The position numbers were made by a program, and so were the translations under genes. A DNA stretch of 64,000 nucleotides from Janthinobacterium agaricidamnosum (GTDB lineage: Bacteria > Pseudomonadota > Gammaproteobacteria > Burkholderiales > Burkholderiaceae_D), in NCBI RefSeq assembly GCF_003667705.1, contig NZ_CP033019.1, forward strand, positions 2,914,001 to 2,978,000, in the 5' to 3' direction. Positions 16,506 through 24,214 of this stretch are shown piece by piece. Each line of letters begins with the position of its first letter. The first letter of the stretch is position 1. The notes beneath the pieces are model-generated. The model had not been told where the DNA came from. It made no database searches and saw only the letters and a program-made list of their open reading frames with translations.

Positions 16506-17375
16506 ATGACCACATTCTCCAACAAGTTCCCCGCCATCCTGGCCACCGTCGCCGCCACCCTGGCCATCCACAGCGGCCTGGCGCAGGCGCAGCAAGTGCT
16601 GCGCGTGTCCGCCATCCCCGACGAAGCGCCGACGGAGTTGCAGCGCAAGTTCAAGCCGCTGGGCAGCTATCTGGAGAAAAAGCTGGGCATGAAGGTGGAA
16701 TTTACGCCCGTCACCGATTACGCGGCGTCCGTGGAAGGCTTGATCAATCACAAGCTCGACATGGTCTGGTTCGGCGGTTTCACGTTTGTACAAGCCAACG
16801 TGCGCAGCGGCGGCAAGATCGTGCCGCTGGTGCAGCGCGAGGAAGACACGAAGTTCCGCTCCGTGTTCGTGACCACCAGCAAGGACATCAATCAATTGTC
16901 GGACCTGAAAGGCAAGAACTTCACGTTCGGCTCGGAATCGTCGACCTCGGGCCATTTGATGCCCCGTTACTACTTGCTGGCCGCCAAGATCAACCCGGAC
17001 ACGGACATGAAGCGCATCGCATTCTCGGGCGCGCATGACGCCACCGTGGCCGCCGTGGCCGGCGGCAAGGTCGACGCGGGCACCTTGAACATTTCCGTAT
17101 GGGAAAAGCTGGTCGAAGCGAAAAAGGTCGATCCAAGCAAGGTGCGCGTGTTCTACACGACACCGGGCTACTACGATTACAACTGGAGCGTGCGCGCCGA
17201 CATGAACCCCGTCGTGCGCAAGAAGCTGACGGACGCCTTCCTGGCGCTGGACCCATCGACGGCCGAAGGCAAGGAAATCCTCGAGCTGCAGCGCGCGACC
17301 AAATTCATCCCGACCAAGGCCGAGAACTACAAGGATATCGAAGCGGCCGCGCGCGATGCGAAGCTGTTGAAGTAA
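16506..17375 (+). CDS. PhnD-like substrate-binding protein, putative selenium-linked ABC transporter
   Basis: A 289-residue periplasmic binding protein of the phosphate/phosphite/phosphonate (PhnD) superfamily. It has a signal peptide (MTTFSNKFPAILATVAATLA, cleavage after AQA) and the family stretches VSAIPDEAP, LDMVWFGGFTFVQA, FTFGSESSTSGHLMPRYYL, FSGAHDATVAAVAGGKVDAG and YYDYNWSVRADM. A clade of PhnD relatives found beside selD/mnmH has been annotated as putative selenate/selenium-compound binding proteins. The placement 25 bases after selD supports that reading here. Direct evidence for the ligand is lacking. Confidence 0.88.
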   Translation: MTTFSNKFPAILATVAATLAIHSGLAQAQQVLRVSAIPDEAPTELQRKFKPLGSYLEKKLGMKVEFTPVTDYAASVEGLINHKLDMVWFGGFTFVQANVRSGGKIVPLVQREEDTKFRSVFVTTSKDINQLSDLKGKNFTFGSESSTSGHLMPRYYLLAAKINPDTDMKRIAFSGAHDATVAAVAGGKVDAGTLNISVWEKLVEAKKVDPSKVRVFYTTPGYYDYNWSVRADMNPVVRKKLTDAFLALDPSTAEGKEILELQRATKFIPTKAENYKDIEAAARDAKLLK

Positions 17376-17396
17376 ACTACGTCGTCGCGTTTTATC

Positions 17397-17520
17397 GTAG
17401 GTCGGATTAGCGGCAAAGCCGCGTAATCCGACACAAGCAATAATGCCAACAATGTTGTCGGATTACGGCCTCCGGCCTAATCCGACCTACGCTGCCGTCG
17501 CATGGCGTAATCCGACACAC
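17397..17520. repeat. REP/BIME-like palindromic element, copy 1
   Basis: The outer ends are GTAGGTCGGATTAG (17397-17410) and its exact inverse CTAATCCGACCTAC (17477-17490). Inner copies of the TAATCCGACA/TGTCGGATTA motif form two head-to-head hairpins. A further GTAATCCGACACAC follows near 17507-17520. The core TGCCAACAATGTTGTCGG is asymmetric and occurs inverted in the second element at 51.63 kb. It fills the gap between the binding-protein and ATPase genes. Confidence 0.85.
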
Positions 17521-17544
17521 CAACGCCCCCATACCGAACATCGC

Positions 17545-18357
17545 ATGACATTCCAACTTCACAAGGTCAGCGTCCACCACGCGGGTGCCGCCGGCAATGC
17601 GCTGGCCCTGCGCGAGCTGGACCTGGACGTGGCCCAGGGCGAACAGATCGCCCTGATCGGCCCTTCCGGCGCCGGCAAGACCAGCCTGCTGCACACCTTG
17701 GCCTGCGCGCTGCGCCCGGCATCGGGCACATTGCACATCCTGGGCACGTCGCCCTGGCAAGTCGGCAGCGGCGAACGCCACGCCTTGCGCGCTCGATTAT
17801 TCCTGGCGCCGCAAACGCCGCCGCTGCCGCCGCGCCAGCGCGTCGTCAACGCCGTGCTGGCGGGACGCTTGCCGCAATGGAGTTTGTGGACGGCCATCCG
17901 TTCGCTGGTCGCGCCCGTCGATCCGCGCGCCGCGTGGGAAGCACTGGGCAAATTCAACCTTCAGGATAAGCTGTACGCCAGGGTCGACCGCCTGTCCGGC
18001 GGCGAACGCCAGCGCTGCGGCATGGCGCGCGCGCTCGTGTCGGATGCACAAGTGTTCCTCGTCGACGAACCCTTGTCCGCGCTCGACCCCACACTGGCCT
18101 TGCAGACGATCCATGTGCTGCAGGCGGAAGCGACGGCGCGCAACGCCACCCTGATCTGCAGCCTGCACCAGGTGGAGATCGCGCGCGCCTGTTTTACGCG
18201 CATCATCGCCTTGCGCGACGGCAAGATCGTCTTCGACTTGCCTGCTAGCGAGGTCAGCGACGCCATGATCGCCGAGCTGTACCGCAACAAGGCCGACGCC
18301 GCGCCCCAGTTCGAGGCGGTGGAGGCGAACCTGGACGCCGCGAGGCCCCTTTGCTGA
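17545..18357 (+). CDS. PhnC-like ABC transporter ATPase
   Basis: A 270-residue importer ATPase with Walker A GPSGAGKTS (residues ~38-46), Q-loop region FLAPQTPPLPPRQR, signature LSGGERQR, Walker B VFLVDEPLSALDP and H-loop CSLHQVE. The fold and context are PhnC-like. It energises the two permeases that follow with overlapping ends. ATG 17545 is chosen because upstream codons in frame lie in the REP element. Confidence 0.9.
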   Translation: MTFQLHKVSVHHAGAAGNALALRELDLDVAQGEQIALIGPSGAGKTSLLHTLACALRPASGTLHILGTSPWQVGSGERHALRARLFLAPQTPPLPPRQRVVNAVLAGRLPQWSLWTAIRSLVAPVDPRAAWEALGKFNLQDKLYARVDRLSGGERQRCGMARALVSDAQVFLVDEPLSALDPTLALQTIHVLQAEATARNATLICSLHQVEIARACFTRIIALRDGKIVFDLPASEVSDAMIAELYRNKADAAPQFEAVEANLDAARPLC

Positions 18358-19187
18358 AGAGCGCCGACGCCGCCATGCCGCGCGACCCCGCCTGGCGCGG
18401 CCGCCTGACCGGGGCTGCCATCGTGCTGCTCGTGCTGTGGCCGATGCTGGTGCAGGCCGAATTCAAGCCGTGGATACTCTGGGATGCGCAAAGCCTGGCC
18501 GCCACCTGGCAATTCATCGCCAGTTTCGTGCCGCCCGCCCACTCGCTGGAATTTTTGCAACTGGTGGCCATTTCCAGCTGGGAAACCATCGCCATGGCCA
18601 CGGCCGGCATGGCACTGGCCATGCTGGGCGCCATTCCCCTGACCTTGCTGGTGACGGAGCGCTTGTCGATTTCCCGCATCGGTTCCGGCCGGGTGGCGCC
18701 GCTGGCCGCCGCGCTGCGCCACGCGGTCCGTGCGCTGCTGGTGCTGCTGCGCAGCGTGCCGGAACTGGTCTGGGCATTGCTATTGGTGCGCATCGTGGGA
18801 CTGGGGCCGACGGCGGGCGTGATCGCCATCGCGCTCACGTATTGCGGCATGCTGGGCAAGGTGTATGCGGAAATCCTCGAATCATCGGACGCCGCCGCCT
18901 GCAACGCGCTATTGCACAACGGCAGCGGCAGATTAAAAGCCTTGCTGTACGGCGCCCTGCCCGAATCGGCCGCGGAACTGGTATCGTACACGATCTACCG
19001 CTGGGAATGCGCGATCCGCGGCTCCGTCGTCATGGGATTTGTCGGCGCGGGCGGCCTGGGCCAGCGCATGGATGAATCGATGAAGATGATGGCGGGCAAT
19101 GAGCTGGCCACCATGCTGATGGTGTTCGTGCTGCTGGTGGCGGGCGCCGACGCCGTCTCCGCCATGCTGCGCCGGAGGCTGGCATGA
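18351..19187 (+). CDS. PhnE-like ABC transporter permease 1
   Basis: A 278-residue inner-membrane permease with about six hydrophobic segments. It has the importer EAA-type loop near GALPESAAELVSYTIYRWE and the conserved RGSVVMGFVGAGGLGQ. Frame and overlap suggest TTG 18351, seven bases inside the ATPase gene. ATG 18375 is an alternative that would leave a short 17-base gap. It pairs with the next permease. Confidence 0.88.
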   Translation: MLKSADAAMPRDPAWRGRLTGAAIVLLVLWPMLVQAEFKPWILWDAQSLAATWQFIASFVPPAHSLEFLQLVAISSWETIAMATAGMALAMLGAIPLTLLVTERLSISRIGSGRVAPLAAALRHAVRALLVLLRSVPELVWALLLVRIVGLGPTAGVIAIALTYCGMLGKVYAEILESSDAAACNALLHNGSGRLKALLYGALPESAAELVSYTIYRWECAIRGSVVMGFVGAGGLGQRMDESMKMMAGNELATMLMVFVLLVAGADAVSAMLRRRLA

Positions 19188-19981
19188 AGACTGAACCGAT
19201 GTTGCCCGCCCCTGCCCCCGTGCGCTGGTCGACCTGGGCCTTGCTGGCCGGTCTGCTGCTGCTGGTCATCGCCAGCTTCGCCACCCTGCCCCTGAAATGG
19301 GGAGAATTCTTCAGTGCCGATGCCGTGCGCACGACGGCCGATTTCCTGCACGGCTTCGCCCCGCCCGAGCTGGCCAGCCCCTTCCTGATGAAAGTGGGCA
19401 TTGCCACCTTTGAAACACTTGCCATGTCGGCCATCGGCACGGTGATCGCCGCCATCCTGGGCGCGCTGCTGGCCCTGCCCGCCAGCGGCCGTTTCGGCAG
19501 CCTGGCGCGCAACGCGACGCGTGGCGTGTTGAATGTGCTGCGCTCGATCCCGGAGCTGGTGTGGGCCTCGATCCTGCTGATCGCCGCCGGCCTGGGCCCG
19601 TTCGCGGGCACACTGGCGCTGGCCCTGCACACGGTGGGCGTGCTGGGCCGCTTGTTTGCCGACGCGTTCGAAAACTGCCCGCCCTTGCCGGCCGCAACCC
19701 TGCGCATCAACGGCGCCCGGCCTGCGGTGGCCTTTTTGTACGCGACCTTGCCGCAGTGCGGGCCGCAGATGATGTCCTACACTTTGTACCGCTGGGAAAA
19801 CAATATCCGCGCCGCCGCCATCCTCGGCGTCGTCGGCGCGGGCGGCCTGGGGCAGATGCTGAAATACCATCTGTCGCTGTTCCAGATGCAGAACGCCGCC
19901 ACCGTCATCGTCGCCATGCTGCTGATGGTGGCCGCCGTCGATGGCCTCAGCTACCTGCTGCGCCGCGCCATGACCCGCTAA
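19184..19981 (+). CDS. PhnE-like ABC transporter permease 2
   Basis: A 265-residue permease homologous to the preceding one, with the same motifs (LRSIPELVWASILL, ATLPQCGPQMMSYTLYRWEN, AAAILGVVGAGGLGQML). Start and stop overlap by four bases (ATGA). Two different permeases probably form a heterodimeric channel. Confidence 0.9.
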   Translation: MKTEPMLPAPAPVRWSTWALLAGLLLLVIASFATLPLKWGEFFSADAVRTTADFLHGFAPPELASPFLMKVGIATFETLAMSAIGTVIAAILGALLALPASGRFGSLARNATRGVLNVLRSIPELVWASILLIAAGLGPFAGTLALALHTVGVLGRLFADAFENCPPLPAATLRINGARPAVAFLYATLPQCGPQMMSYTLYRWENNIRAAAILGVVGAGGLGQMLKYHLSLFQMQNAATVIVAMLLMVAAVDGLSYLLRRAMTR

Positions 19982-20006
19982 TTTTCACTTTTCACAAGGA
20001 ATGCCC

Positions 20007-20372
20007 ATGTCAGGCTGGTGGACGATTATCTCGACAGAAACGCCGGAACAAATGGCCGATATGACGAAGGTCAACAAGGAAGCGTTTCTCGCCACGTGGG
20101 AAGCGGGCCTGTTCGGCGCCGACTGGATCGCGCAATTGTGTGAGCAAGGCAAGGCGACCCAGCTGGCCTTCAACGGCTTCCCCAACCGCTACACGGCCTC
20201 GACGGACGTCATCGCGCCCCTGCTGCTGGCGGGCATCGCCGAAGCGCAGGATGGGGAATTTCCGCAAGACAAGCCCACGGGCTGGCCCGGCAGCATTACC
20301 GTGTATCCGGAGCGCATCGCCGCCTGCAGACCTGGACAGTTGCTGACCATCGAAGTGTGGGACCAATCGTAA
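20007..20372 (+). CDS. Hypothetical protein at the end of the selenium/ABC cluster
   Basis: A 121-residue soluble protein beginning MSGWWTIISTETPEQMADMT, not recognised. No signal peptide, membrane segment or metal motif stands out, and it has one internal cysteine pair (QLCEQ, AACRPG). AAGGA at 19996-20000 is six bases before ATG 20007, so this start is preferred to ATG 20001. It follows the second permease by 25 bases and may belong to the same operon. Confidence 0.7.
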   Translation: MSGWWTIISTETPEQMADMTKVNKEAFLATWEAGLFGADWIAQLCEQGKATQLAFNGFPNRYTASTDVIAPLLLAGIAEAQDGEFPQDKPTGWPGSITVYPERIAACRPGQLLTIEVWDQS

Positions 20373-20429
20373 ATGATGATCAGAGGCAAATGATTTACAC
20401 TGACAGCTGAACAATAAAGGAGTCCATGC

Positions 20430-21071
20430 ATGGGATTGGCAATAACAGTCGGCGCTCTGGCCGACCTGCACGAAGAAGACCCGGAAGGCGCGCAATGGTT
20501 GGCCGATTCCCTGGCGCAAGCGAACGCCCTGCTGCAAAAAGCGGGCTTGCCGCAGCATGGCGAACCGCTGGTCTTGCCGCAACTGCAGTCGCGCGCATCG
20601 CTTGATTCCTTTCCATACAGCTACCTGCATTATTTGCGCCGCGCGTATGCGCATGCGGTCCAGCATGGGCAATGGCAGGCCACGCCGCTGGCCGAAGGCG
20701 AGGATCCAAGCGAAGATCCGGTGCTGGAAGCAGCGCAGGATGACCTGGACAGCCACCTGCTCTGCCATTCCGATTGCGAGGGCTTTTATTTCCCCCTCGT
20801 CTTCGACGACGTCATTTTTGCCGATGATGAACATCCGCTGCTGGGCGGCATGCTCGGTTCCTCGTACAGCCTGCGCGCCGAACTGGTCACGGTCGCGCCC
20901 GCGCTGGGCATTTTCCTGCTCGGCGACGAGTTGAGCGATGAAGAAGCGGCACGCATCAATGCACGCATCGACGCAGAAGACGGTCTCGAGCGCGAACTGA
21001 TCGCCTGGCTGGCCGCGTATGAGGCATGCAGGCTCAGCATCGAACACAAGACGGCGATCGTCTTCAACTGA
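20430..21071 (+). CDS. Hypothetical protein
   Basis: A 213-residue acidic soluble protein, not recognised. The middle contains a Cys-His patch (HLLCHSDCEGFYFP) and acidic runs (EGEDPSEDPV, DDVIFADDEHP). AAAGGAG about 10 bases upstream supports ATG 20430. The GNAT gene begins two bases after its stop codon, which points to cotranscription. Confidence 0.75.
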   Translation: MGLAITVGALADLHEEDPEGAQWLADSLAQANALLQKAGLPQHGEPLVLPQLQSRASLDSFPYSYLHYLRRAYAHAVQHGQWQATPLAEGEDPSEDPVLEAAQDDLDSHLLCHSDCEGFYFPLVFDDVIFADDEHPLLGGMLGSSYSLRAELVTVAPALGIFLLGDELSDEEAARINARIDAEDGLERELIAWLAAYEACRLSIEHKTAIVFN

Positions 21072-21073
21072 GC

Positions 21074-21559
21074 ATGCTGATACGGCCCACCACCGCCAGC
21101 GACTGGCCGGCGCTGAAAGCCACGCGCCTGGCCGCGCTGCTCGACGCCCCCACGGCCTTTGGCGCCAGCCACGCCAGCGCGGCCGCTTTTTCCGATGCCG
21201 ACTGGCAGCAGCGCGCCGTCAGCACGCCGCAGCGCACGTTTTTCCTTGCCTTTGACGGAGAACAAGCCATCGGCCTGGCCGCGCAAGTGGTGGCCGGCAA
21301 TGGCGAATGCCATTTGATCGCGATGTGGGTACAGTCCGCATATCGGGGCCTGGCCGTGGCGCAAGGCTTGGTCGAGGCCGTAAAACAATGCGCGGTGGAC
21401 AATGGCCATTCCCGGCTGGTGCTCGACGTCGCGCCCGAGAATGCGCGTGCGGCGGCGTTCTACCAGAAGCAGGGGTTTGTCTTTTTGCCCGAATGGGAAG
21501 CGCTGGAAAGCCATCCGCATATCCGCGTGCAGAAAATGGCGTGGCGAGCGGCGGCGTGA
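21074..21559 (+). CDS. GNAT-family N-acetyltransferase
   Basis: A 161-residue GNAT protein. The N-terminal MLIRPTTASDWPALKATRLA opens the fold. The acetyl-CoA-binding motif A lies in MWVQSAYRGLAVAQGLVEAV, and the ENARAAAFYQKQGF motif B is typical. It would transfer an acetyl group from acetyl-CoA to an unidentified amine. It starts two bases after the previous gene. Confidence 0.9.
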   Translation: MLIRPTTASDWPALKATRLAALLDAPTAFGASHASAAAFSDADWQQRAVSTPQRTFFLAFDGEQAIGLAAQVVAGNGECHLIAMWVQSAYRGLAVAQGLVEAVKQCAVDNGHSRLVLDVAPENARAAAFYQKQGFVFLPEWEALESHPHIRVQKMAWRAAA

Positions 21560-21637
21560 ACTCGCTCCGTACCCGCAACAACCGTTATGCGGCCATCCTG
21601 GCGCTTCAGGCAATGGTAAGCAGAGAGTGGCAATTTT

Positions 21638-22036
21638 ATGTGTAACTGCAAGGAACTGCCTCCGGCAATTGCCGATCTCGATAATGGGCGAAGGCACTTT
21701 GATTACCAGGGTGCGCAAGCCTTTGCCGCCTATTTCCAGCAGTTCGATGCCGAAGATCTTTCCCCGGCGCTCGACCATGAAATTTCAAACTATGCGTGCA
21801 AAATATGCTTGCAAAAGTGGTATGTGGAATGCGCGCCTGAGCAGACAAGCTGGCCCGTATTTGCCATGAAAGACATGACAGGCAAGCTGACCGCGCACTC
21901 GGCCGGTGTGGCGGCGCAGAAGGCTTTTCTGGAAGTGCTTGCCCACGGCGGCTTTTCAGAGGAACGGTGTTTGTTCAAACACTGCAGCGGATTGACTTTG
22001 AACGGCCGCTTCGTCTGCTACGCGCACCTGCAGTAA
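21638..22036 (+). CDS. Hypothetical protein with paired cysteines
   Basis: A 132-residue soluble protein, not recognised. The cysteine pattern (MCNC, CKIC, VEC, RCLFKHC, FVC) is notable and could bind a metal or form disulphides. The third codon positions are less GC-rich than in flanking housekeeping genes, as in the next two loci, suggesting recent gain. Confidence 0.65.
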   Translation: MCNCKELPPAIADLDNGRRHFDYQGAQAFAAYFQQFDAEDLSPALDHEISNYACKICLQKWYVECAPEQTSWPVFAMKDMTGKLTAHSAGVAAQKAFLEVLAHGGFSEERCLFKHCSGLTLNGRFVCYAHLQ

Positions 22037-22091
22037 TCGTCCAGGAGCGGTCCTGGCTGGGCTTGTTATTATCATGAGGAATCGACGTACT

Positions 22092-22553
22092 ATGCCGAAA
22101 CACAAAGCACTTTCTGATGGGCTTGCACTGATCTTTCAAGGTATCGCCCATCTCCATTCAACATTTCCAAACCGGAAATTTACCGTTGATGGCCGGCTGG
22201 TTGGCGATATCGGGGAAATCATTGCGGAGCTTGAATACGACATCATTCTGGACGCAGTATCGCAACCCGCCTACGACGGCGTTACCAGCGATGGGCAGAA
22301 ACGCGTGCAAATAAAGGCAACTTTCAAGGATAGCTTGACCTTCAAGGGTACACCCGATTACTTTCTCGGCTTTAAGCTCTTCCCCGATGGGCGTTACGAG
22401 GAAATCTATAATGGTCCGGGGAGCTTCATTCATGACAGATACGCGCATCGGCGCGGCATAGGCAGTACATTGCTTTCCTTTCCCAATGCAGTTTTAAAAG
22501 AACTTTCAAGTGCCGTGGCACCCGGGTCCAGAGTTCAAAAACGCGGCAGCTAA
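22092..22553 (+). CDS. DUF6998-like protein, PD-(D/E)XK-type fold predicted
   Basis: A 153-residue soluble protein. The segment VDGRLVGDIGEIIAELEYD, then YDGVTSDGQKRVQIKAT, matches my memory of the DUF6998 family. It has the E...D...QxK layout of PD-(D/E)XK nuclease-like folds (Glu of GDIGE, Asp of YDG, Gln-Ile-Lys). Nuclease activity is inference. ATG 22092 or ATG 22074 could start it; the GAGGA at 22076-22080 favours the former. Base composition is lower in GC than neighbours. Confidence 0.65.
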   Translation: MPKHKALSDGLALIFQGIAHLHSTFPNRKFTVDGRLVGDIGEIIAELEYDIILDAVSQPAYDGVTSDGQKRVQIKATFKDSLTFKGTPDYFLGFKLFPDGRYEEIYNGPGSFIHDRYAHRRGIGSTLLSFPNAVLKELSSAVAPGSRVQKRGS

Positions 22554-22893
22554 ACAAATGGACAGCATCATGAATATCTGAGCCTACCCGGCCACGTAAC
22601 AACACAGGGGGAATCTGTGATTCCTGCAGCGTCCGAATGGCGTTTGCTCACGCAATTCCGACAAGAGCAATGTGCACCTTGAAGCACCGCATGCTGAAAA
22701 ACAGCGATTTCAAGCATTCCATTTATCCGGATTGACACCCTGTCTTAAATATCTGCATTCACCTGCGGTTTTTTTCTACACTTGCTTTTCCCTCAATGCG
22801 CGCAATAACCCCTGTATTTCTTATGCGCCGGGAATACGGATGCCAAGGTGGTTTTGGCTTGACAAGCAATTAATTGAGATTCAAAGGAAGAGA
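22554..22893. other. Intergenic region, AT-richer than average
   Basis: These ~340 bases hold no convincing gene. TTGACA hexamers occur at about 22732 and 22859, but without matching -10 elements at good spacing. An AAAGGAAGAG ribosome-binding site ends the region. Confidence 0.4.
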
Positions 22894-23665
22894 ATGAATA
22901 TGGGTGCAGTCAAAAAAGCCGGTCTTCTGCTGTGTTTATGCGGCGCTGCGCTGCAGACCCATGCTGACACCGCGCAAACAGCGCAGCACGCCACAGAGCC
23001 ATCCCCATCCGCGCAGGATGCGGCAGCATCCGTCAACGTGAAAGGCGTCCGCGACCCGGACTGGAAGCCCTACAGTGCCATGCTCAAGGGCGTCAAGCGC
23101 TTCGAGGAAAAGCATGCGCTGGCGCCCGGCACGGAGTTGAAATTCATCCTGGAGCCGTGCCGACGTCGACATGCATGGCATCGCGCTGCGGCTGGAAAGC
23201 GACGAGGCGGGCCTGGCGATACCGTTGGGCGAGCGCAATATCTTCAGCTTGCCCGTCGGACAGGGTCCGCTGTACGACAAGGCCGAGCTGACAGTGAACC
23301 GCAAGGCGGGATCGGTCCGGTGGATACCCTACGTCAGGAGCGCGGCGACCAGCGACACGCTGCGCCGCTTGGGCGACCTGCGGCTGGCGTGCGAAGTCCA
23401 CTGGGCCATCGACAAGGAGACCTTGCCTTTCGCCATGCGCACCATGATGAGCGCAATGGGCGGGCCCTGCAATTTCGTGTCGCAGAAAGGCACCTACAGC
23501 TTTACGGAAACGCGGCGCATCACGGCCGCGACGATCAGTTTCAATGGGAAAAGCGCGCCCGTGCCATTCAGCGGCTCGTGGTTCACGCCGCCGTTGCGGG
23601 AGCAGGACTGGAGCGATGAAAGTACGATCGAACTGGCATTCGACAACGACCAAACTGCGCAGTGA
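22894..23665 (+). pseudogene. Frameshifted exported-protein gene
   Basis: The first frame starts at ATG 22894 behind a good Shine-Dalgarno and gives a signal peptide (KAGLLLCLCGAALQTHA) followed by VKGVRDPDWKPYSAMLKGVK and ELKFILE. It then degenerates into Arg/His-rich residues at about 23155. The sequence continues naturally in the next frame from about 23156 (RADVDMHGIALRLESDEAGL onward) to the stop at 23665. A single-base insertion near 23140-23155 explains this. Joined, the product would be about 256 residues, exported, of unknown function. A sequencing error is possible. Confidence 0.75.
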
Positions 23666-23677
23666 CTACCGGAATGT

Positions 23678-24214
23678 CTACTTGACCCGCTGCTTTTCCA
23701 GCTTGCGCGCCAGGGTGCGCCGGTGCATGCCCAGCCTTCTTGCCGTTTCCGAAATATTGAAATCCGTCTCGGCCAGCATTTCGTGGATGCGTTCCCATTC
23801 CAGGGTCTTGATGTTGGTGGCGCGATTCGTCAGTTCGATGTCGGCGTTGCCGGCCACGTGGCCGAAAGCCGCTTCGATGTCGTCCGTGTTCGACGGTTTC
23901 GCCAGGTACTGGCAGGCGCCCAGCTTGATGGCTTCGACGGCCGTGCCGATGCTGGCGTAGCCCGTCAGCACGACGATCAGCATTTCCGGGTCGTGCTGGT
24001 GCAGCATCTGCACGCAGGCCAGGCCGGACGTATTGCCATTGAGTTTCAGGTCGACGACGGCGTAGTCGGGGCAATGCTGTTCCAGCAAGGCGCTCGCTTC
24101 GTCGAAATTGGTGGCCAGGATGACCTGGTAGCCGCGCCGTTCGAACGAGCGGCCAAGGGTGCGGGCAAACGCGGCGTCGTCTTCGATGATCAATAACAGA
24201 CGGTCATCCTGCAT
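23678..24214 (-). CDS. regA: RegA/PrrA/RoxR-type response regulator
   Basis: A 178-residue regulator. The receiver domain (residues ~5-118) has the acidic pair EDD at 11-13, phospho-acceptor Asp55 in VVDLKLNG and the Lys in YLAKPSN. The C-terminal Fis-type helix-turn-helix (FNISETARRLGMHRRTLARK) is the near-invariant RegA DNA-binding motif. It controls respiratory and redox genes in response to its partner kinase, whose gene overlaps its start by 11 bases. The adjacent quinol oxidase operon is a likely target (inference). Confidence 0.95.
   Translation of the reverse strand: MQDDRLLLIIEDDAAFARTLGRSFERRGYQVILATNFDEASALLEQHCPDYAVVDLKLNGNTSGLACVQMLHQHDPEMLIVVLTGYASIGTAVEAIKLGACQYLAKPSNTDDIEAAFGHVAGNADIELTNRATNIKTLEWERIHEMLAETDFNISETARRLGMHRRTLARKLEKQRVK

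Noticed and set aside
17397..17520. Possible CRISPR array from repeated TAATCCGAC units
   Set aside because: Units are inverted, not evenly spaced direct repeats with unique spacers; a REP/BIME element fits better.
22732..22864. TTGACA hexamers upstream of the frameshifted gene as promoters
   Set aside because: No -10 hexamer lies at suitable spacing from either.
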